Assembly: GCF_017303215.1 (NCBI RefSeq) | Contig: NZ_JAEMWU010000001.1 | Span: forward strand, 1,488,001-1,552,000 | From: Microbacterium esteraromaticum | GTDB lineage: Bacteria; Actinomycetota; Actinomycetes; Actinomycetales; Microbacteriaceae | DNA length: 64,000 bases | Direction of reading: 5' to 3' | Part shown: positions 61,532-64,000 of the stretch, piece after piece | How the letters are laid out: each line of letters begins with the position of its first letter | Numbering within the stretch: position 1 is the stretch's first letter | Made by a program: the position numbers and the translations under genes | The notes under the pieces: generated by a model | What the model saw: only the letters and a program-made list of their open reading frames with translations | What the model was told of the DNA's origin: nothing | The model's database searches: none

Positions 61532-62153
61532 AGCGGTCGAGGAGTTGCTGCAGCCGCTTCTGAGCCGACTCCGCTGCCGCAAGGGGGGATCCGGTCGAGG
61601 TCCCGGTCTCGAAAGCCGCGCGCAGTTTGTCCAGCGCCGCACCATAGGCGCTGACACGGTCTGCCCACTCGTTCGCGATGGAACGCGGTGCGACAGCATC
61701 CGACATGCGCCCGGCGTCACCCTGCAGCTGATCGACCAGCTGCACACCCTCTGCGCCTGTGGAGTCGCCGGCGAAGGAGAGGCCCCGAGCCGCATCGTCC
61801 AGCAGCGGTTGCACTTTGCCGCGGAAGACCCCCAGCTCGGGATCCGCAGGTGTCGGGGGAGCGGCTGTCGTCGGCGGTGGGAGCGGAGCCGTCGGAAGGG
61901 GCGTCGGCGTGCTCGTCGGGGTCGGTATCGGGGTCGGCGTGAGAGACTCCGAGGCGGTTGGCGTGGGCATCGGCGTCACGGAGGACATCACAGCCGGTGC
62001 GGGGGCATCATTCCACGGGCGAATCAGCATCAGAGCGACGGCCCCGGCGAGCACGACTGCCGCGACGACGAGTACGCCGATCAGCCAGCTTCGGCCTCCG
62101 CGACGCTTCTCTGGCGGAAATGCCCAGACGTACTCCGGCTGCTGCTCGCTCAT
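61530..62153 (-). CDS. single-pass membrane protein with Pro/Thr linker, unknown function
   Basis: A 207-residue protein: a short cytoplasmic N-terminus (SEQQPEYVWAFPPEKRRGG), one membrane helix (about residues 22-45), a Pro/Thr/Ser-rich linker (about 55-105) and a helical C-terminal domain of about 100 residues rich in Ala, Gln and Asp. I know no family. The layout suggests an external domain held away from the membrane through the wall. Its ATG overlaps the stop of the GlfT1-like gene, so it belongs to the galactofuranan operon. Confidence 0.75.
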   Translation of the reverse strand: MSEQQPEYVWAFPPEKRRGGRSWLIGVLVVAAVVLAGAVALMLIRPWNDAPAPAVMSSVTPMPTPTASESLTPTPIPTPTSTPTPLPTAPLPPPTTAAPPTPADPELGVFRGKVQPLLDDAARGLSFAGDSTGAEGVQLVDQLQGDAGRMSDAVAPRSIANEWADRVSAYGAALDKLRAAFETGTSTGSPLAAAESAQKRLQQLLDR

Positions 62154-63109
62154 GCGGTCTCCAGCGCAGGCATCGGCCGCCACGTGCGGTCGCGGCCGAT
62201 GCGGCCGCCGTCGCGCAACCCGCGGAACAGGTTACTGGTGCCACGCACGGTGCGCTCGACGAACACCAACCGGATGAGCTCCTTGAAGAACGTCGCTGCG
62301 GTGCCGAGACCGAACAACACCGGGTTGTAGTTGTCGTGTACGCGATAGTACTGCTTGATGAAGGCGCGGTTGCGCATGATGTAGTACCGGTAGGCGTTGC
62401 TCGACGCATTGAGGTGGCGTATTCCCATGTCCCACTGCCGGATCTCGCGCGTGCGGCGCAGCACGAACTCGTCGACGATGACGGCGGTGGTCAATCGAGA
62501 GGCCAGCCATCCGTACATCTGGTCATCCCAGTAGATGAAGAAGCGCGGGTCGGGTAGTCCTACCTGCTGCACAATGGAGCGGTGGATGAACATGCCCTCG
62601 AAGCAGCCGCTGTTCATCTCGCGGTAGCCTGCGGCGTCGAACTTCGACGGCGCGAATGGGATCGGGATTCCCATGCGTTCGGCAATGCGGTACTGCCAGT
62701 AGAACTCGCTGCCATCGTAGTCATAGCGGCGGCCCTGGATGCTCTTGAAGCGACGTGACCAGCGGCCCATCTTCGCCAGCCCGTCGGGCAGTACCTCGAC
62801 GTCGTCGTCCATCAGCCAGATCCACTCCGAGCCGAGGTCGTACGCCGTGCGCATGCCTTCGCTGAATCCGCCGGATCCGCCGGTGTTGGTCTCGAGGCGA
62901 CGGTAGACGATCTCGGTGCCGATGTCGGCGCGGAAGCCCTCGACGACCGCGGTGGTGTCGTCGGCGGAGTCGTTGTCGATGATCACGACGCGGCCCGGCT
63001 TCGGGTCCATCGCGCGGATGCTGGTGAGCAGGCCGCTCAGCAAGTGTGAGCGGTTGTACGTCACGATGACGATCGTTGCGGACCGGGGGTCGAATTGGTC
63101 CGCAGTCAT
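62150..63109 (-). CDS. GlfT1-like family 2 galactofuranosyltransferase
   Basis: A 319-residue GT-A enzyme: IVIVTYNRSHLL, IIDNDSADDTT, TNTGGSGGFSEGM and the metal motif WLMDDDVEVLP. NSGCFEGMFIHRSIVQQVGLP and FFIYWDDQMYGWL follow. It resembles mycobacterial GlfT1 (Rv3782), which adds the first galactofuranose residues, and that gene also lies by an ABC-2 exporter. ATG at 63109 has a strong aaggagg site. Its ends overlap both neighbours by ATGA. Call rests on motif layout and context. Confidence 0.75.
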   Translation of the reverse strand: MTADQFDPRSATIVIVTYNRSHLLSGLLTSIRAMDPKPGRVVIIDNDSADDTTAVVEGFRADIGTEIVYRRLETNTGGSGGFSEGMRTAYDLGSEWIWLMDDDVEVLPDGLAKMGRWSRRFKSIQGRRYDYDGSEFYWQYRIAERMGIPIPFAPSKFDAAGYREMNSGCFEGMFIHRSIVQQVGLPDPRFFIYWDDQMYGWLASRLTTAVIVDEFVLRRTREIRQWDMGIRHLNASSNAYRYYIMRNRAFIKQYYRVHDNYNPVLFGLGTAATFFKELIRLVFVERTVRGTSNLFRGLRDGGRIGRDRTWRPMPALETA

Positions 63110-64000
63110 GCGTCCTCCTTGAAGATCTGCGTCCACGACGCCTCCGAGACGAGGTCGGGCAGCGCCTTGCGGTACTCGGCCTGCAGGCGGGGCCACTGCC
63201 GCTTCAACCTTCGGTGCAACCTGACCGTTTCGATCAGCATCCGACGGTACTTGGCCCGGTCACGCGTGTACACGTTCTTGCCCGAACCATCGGCAGAACT
63301 GACGAGCGCACTGTCGAAGGCCGGTACACGCCACCAGTGCGCGTCGTTCTTGCCGAACTCGACCTCGGGCTGCGCGACGTTCGCGGGGTCGGGGCGGCGC
63401 ATCCAGTGCGTGACCAGAGTGCGCAGGGTGAACCAGCGCAGGCGCATGCCGGTGGGGCTGTCGTACTCGTGTTGCTTGGTGTGCTTGTACACCTGGCGCC
63501 CCCGACGAGAATGCAGCACGCGGCTCGGATCGCGGTGGACCACCGTCTCGGGGTAACCGGCGGCAAGTGCACGCGCCGCGGGCATGGCGGTGGCCAGATT
63601 GGCACGCATATGGGCCGGCCCCGCCAGCACGTCACGCAGGGCTTGCGCGCGCAGCGCCACTGGGTAGTACTGCATCATCATGAGGTGCTTCAGATCTACC
63701 CTGCGGCTGTGCGTCAACAGCCGACCGCCGTGCGGGGCGTTCGAGTGCAGCAGAGCGGCGACGATGCGGTTGCGGGCGTGGAAGTACGCCTGCCAGTCGA
63801 TGGTGTCGTCCTTGTTCACCCACGAGACATGCCACAGCGCTACTCCGGGCAGCGACACCGTGGCAAACCCCGCTTCGCCTGCACGCAGACAGAACTCGGC
63901 ATCGTCCCACTTGATGAACGCCGGCAGCGATAGGCCCACTTTGCGGATCGCGTCGAGTGGGATCAGGCACATCCACCAGCCGTTATAGTCGGCGTCCATG
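63106..64000 (-). CDS. glfT2: GlfT2-like galactofuranosyltransferase (partial, 5' end outside window)
   Basis: The C-terminal 297 or so residues of a GlfT2-type polymerising galactofuranosyltransferase; the N-terminal part and start lie beyond base 64000. DYNGWWMCLIPLDAIRKVGL, FIKWDDAEFCLRAGEAGF, ALWHVSWVNKDDTIDWQAYF and HARNRIVAALLHS match mycobacterial GlfT2 closely. The Asp pair in WDDAE and the His in LWHVSW are 24 residues apart, as for the catalytic Asp372 and metal-binding His396 of the M. tuberculosis enzyme. It alternates beta-1,5 and beta-1,6 galactofuranose in that system. Confidence 0.9.
   Translation of the reverse strand, partial: MDADYNGWWMCLIPLDAIRKVGLSLPAFIKWDDAEFCLRAGEAGFATVSLPGVALWHVSWVNKDDTIDWQAYFHARNRIVAALLHSNAPHGGRLLTHSRRVDLKHLMMMQYYPVALRAQALRDVLAGPAHMRANLATAMPAARALAAGYPETVVHRDPSRVLHSRRGRQVYKHTKQHEYDSPTGMRLRWFTLRTLVTHWMRRPDPANVAQPEVEFGKNDAHWWRVPAFDSALVSSADGSGKNVYTRDRAKYRRMLIETVRLHRRLKRQWPRLQAEYRKALPDLVSEASWTQIFKEDA

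Overview
High-GC actinobacterial chromosome, most like a member of the Microbacteriaceae (Microbacterium or a close relative). This rests on the gene content and order, the very high third-position GC, frequent GTG starts, and many genes whose start codon lies 6-7 nt after a TANNNT -10 box, meaning leaderless transcripts. I see no mobile element, prophage or CRISPR array. No gap between genes exceeds 300 nt; the gap at 42-283 holds only the promoter at 272.

1-19.6 kb is a conserved actinobacterial housekeeping block. It holds a ferritin-like protein, DUF3107, the AdnA/AdnB double-strand-break resection helicase-nuclease pair, a kinase-fold protein that has lost its catalytic residues, NudC, UvrD2, a ThiF/TOMM-partner-like protein, a DUF2342 'zincin' without HExxH, a YlbL-type PDZ/Lon-like membrane protease, a UPF0182 membrane protein and a DUF1918 protein. 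The order resembles the adnAB-nudC-uvrD2 region of mycobacteria (from memory). 19.6-25 kb holds initiator tRNA-Met, glutamate decarboxylase, a carbon-nitrogen hydrolase, a class I aminotransferase and an HtrA-like protease.

25-36 kb mixes wall-polymer and housekeeping genes. There are three CDP-glycerol glycerophosphotransferase-family proteins, two glycosyltransferases and an LCP ligase, interleaved with birA, a PH-domain membrane protein, purK and purE. At 36-38 kb is a secreted protein with a putative lysozyme-like domain, an FnIII domain and three almost identical 303-bp cell-wall-binding repeats.

38-64 kb is a large glycopolymer locus. It contains an ABC-2 exporter (wzm/wzt), a long chain of overlapping genes, four genes matching WbpD, WbpE, WbpB and a PglK-like flippase, several GT-B glycosyltransferases, a WbpI-like epimerase and a WbpA-like dehydrogenase. 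Together the five Wbp-like enzymes could make UDP-2,3-diacetamido-2,3-dideoxy-mannuronic acid. The last 5 kb is a galactofuranan module: UDP-galactopyranose mutase, a second wzm/wzt pair, and GlfT1- and GlfT2-like galactofuranosyltransferases, the last cut by the window end. No initiating polyprenyl-phosphate sugar transferase is present, so chain initiation must be encoded elsewhere.
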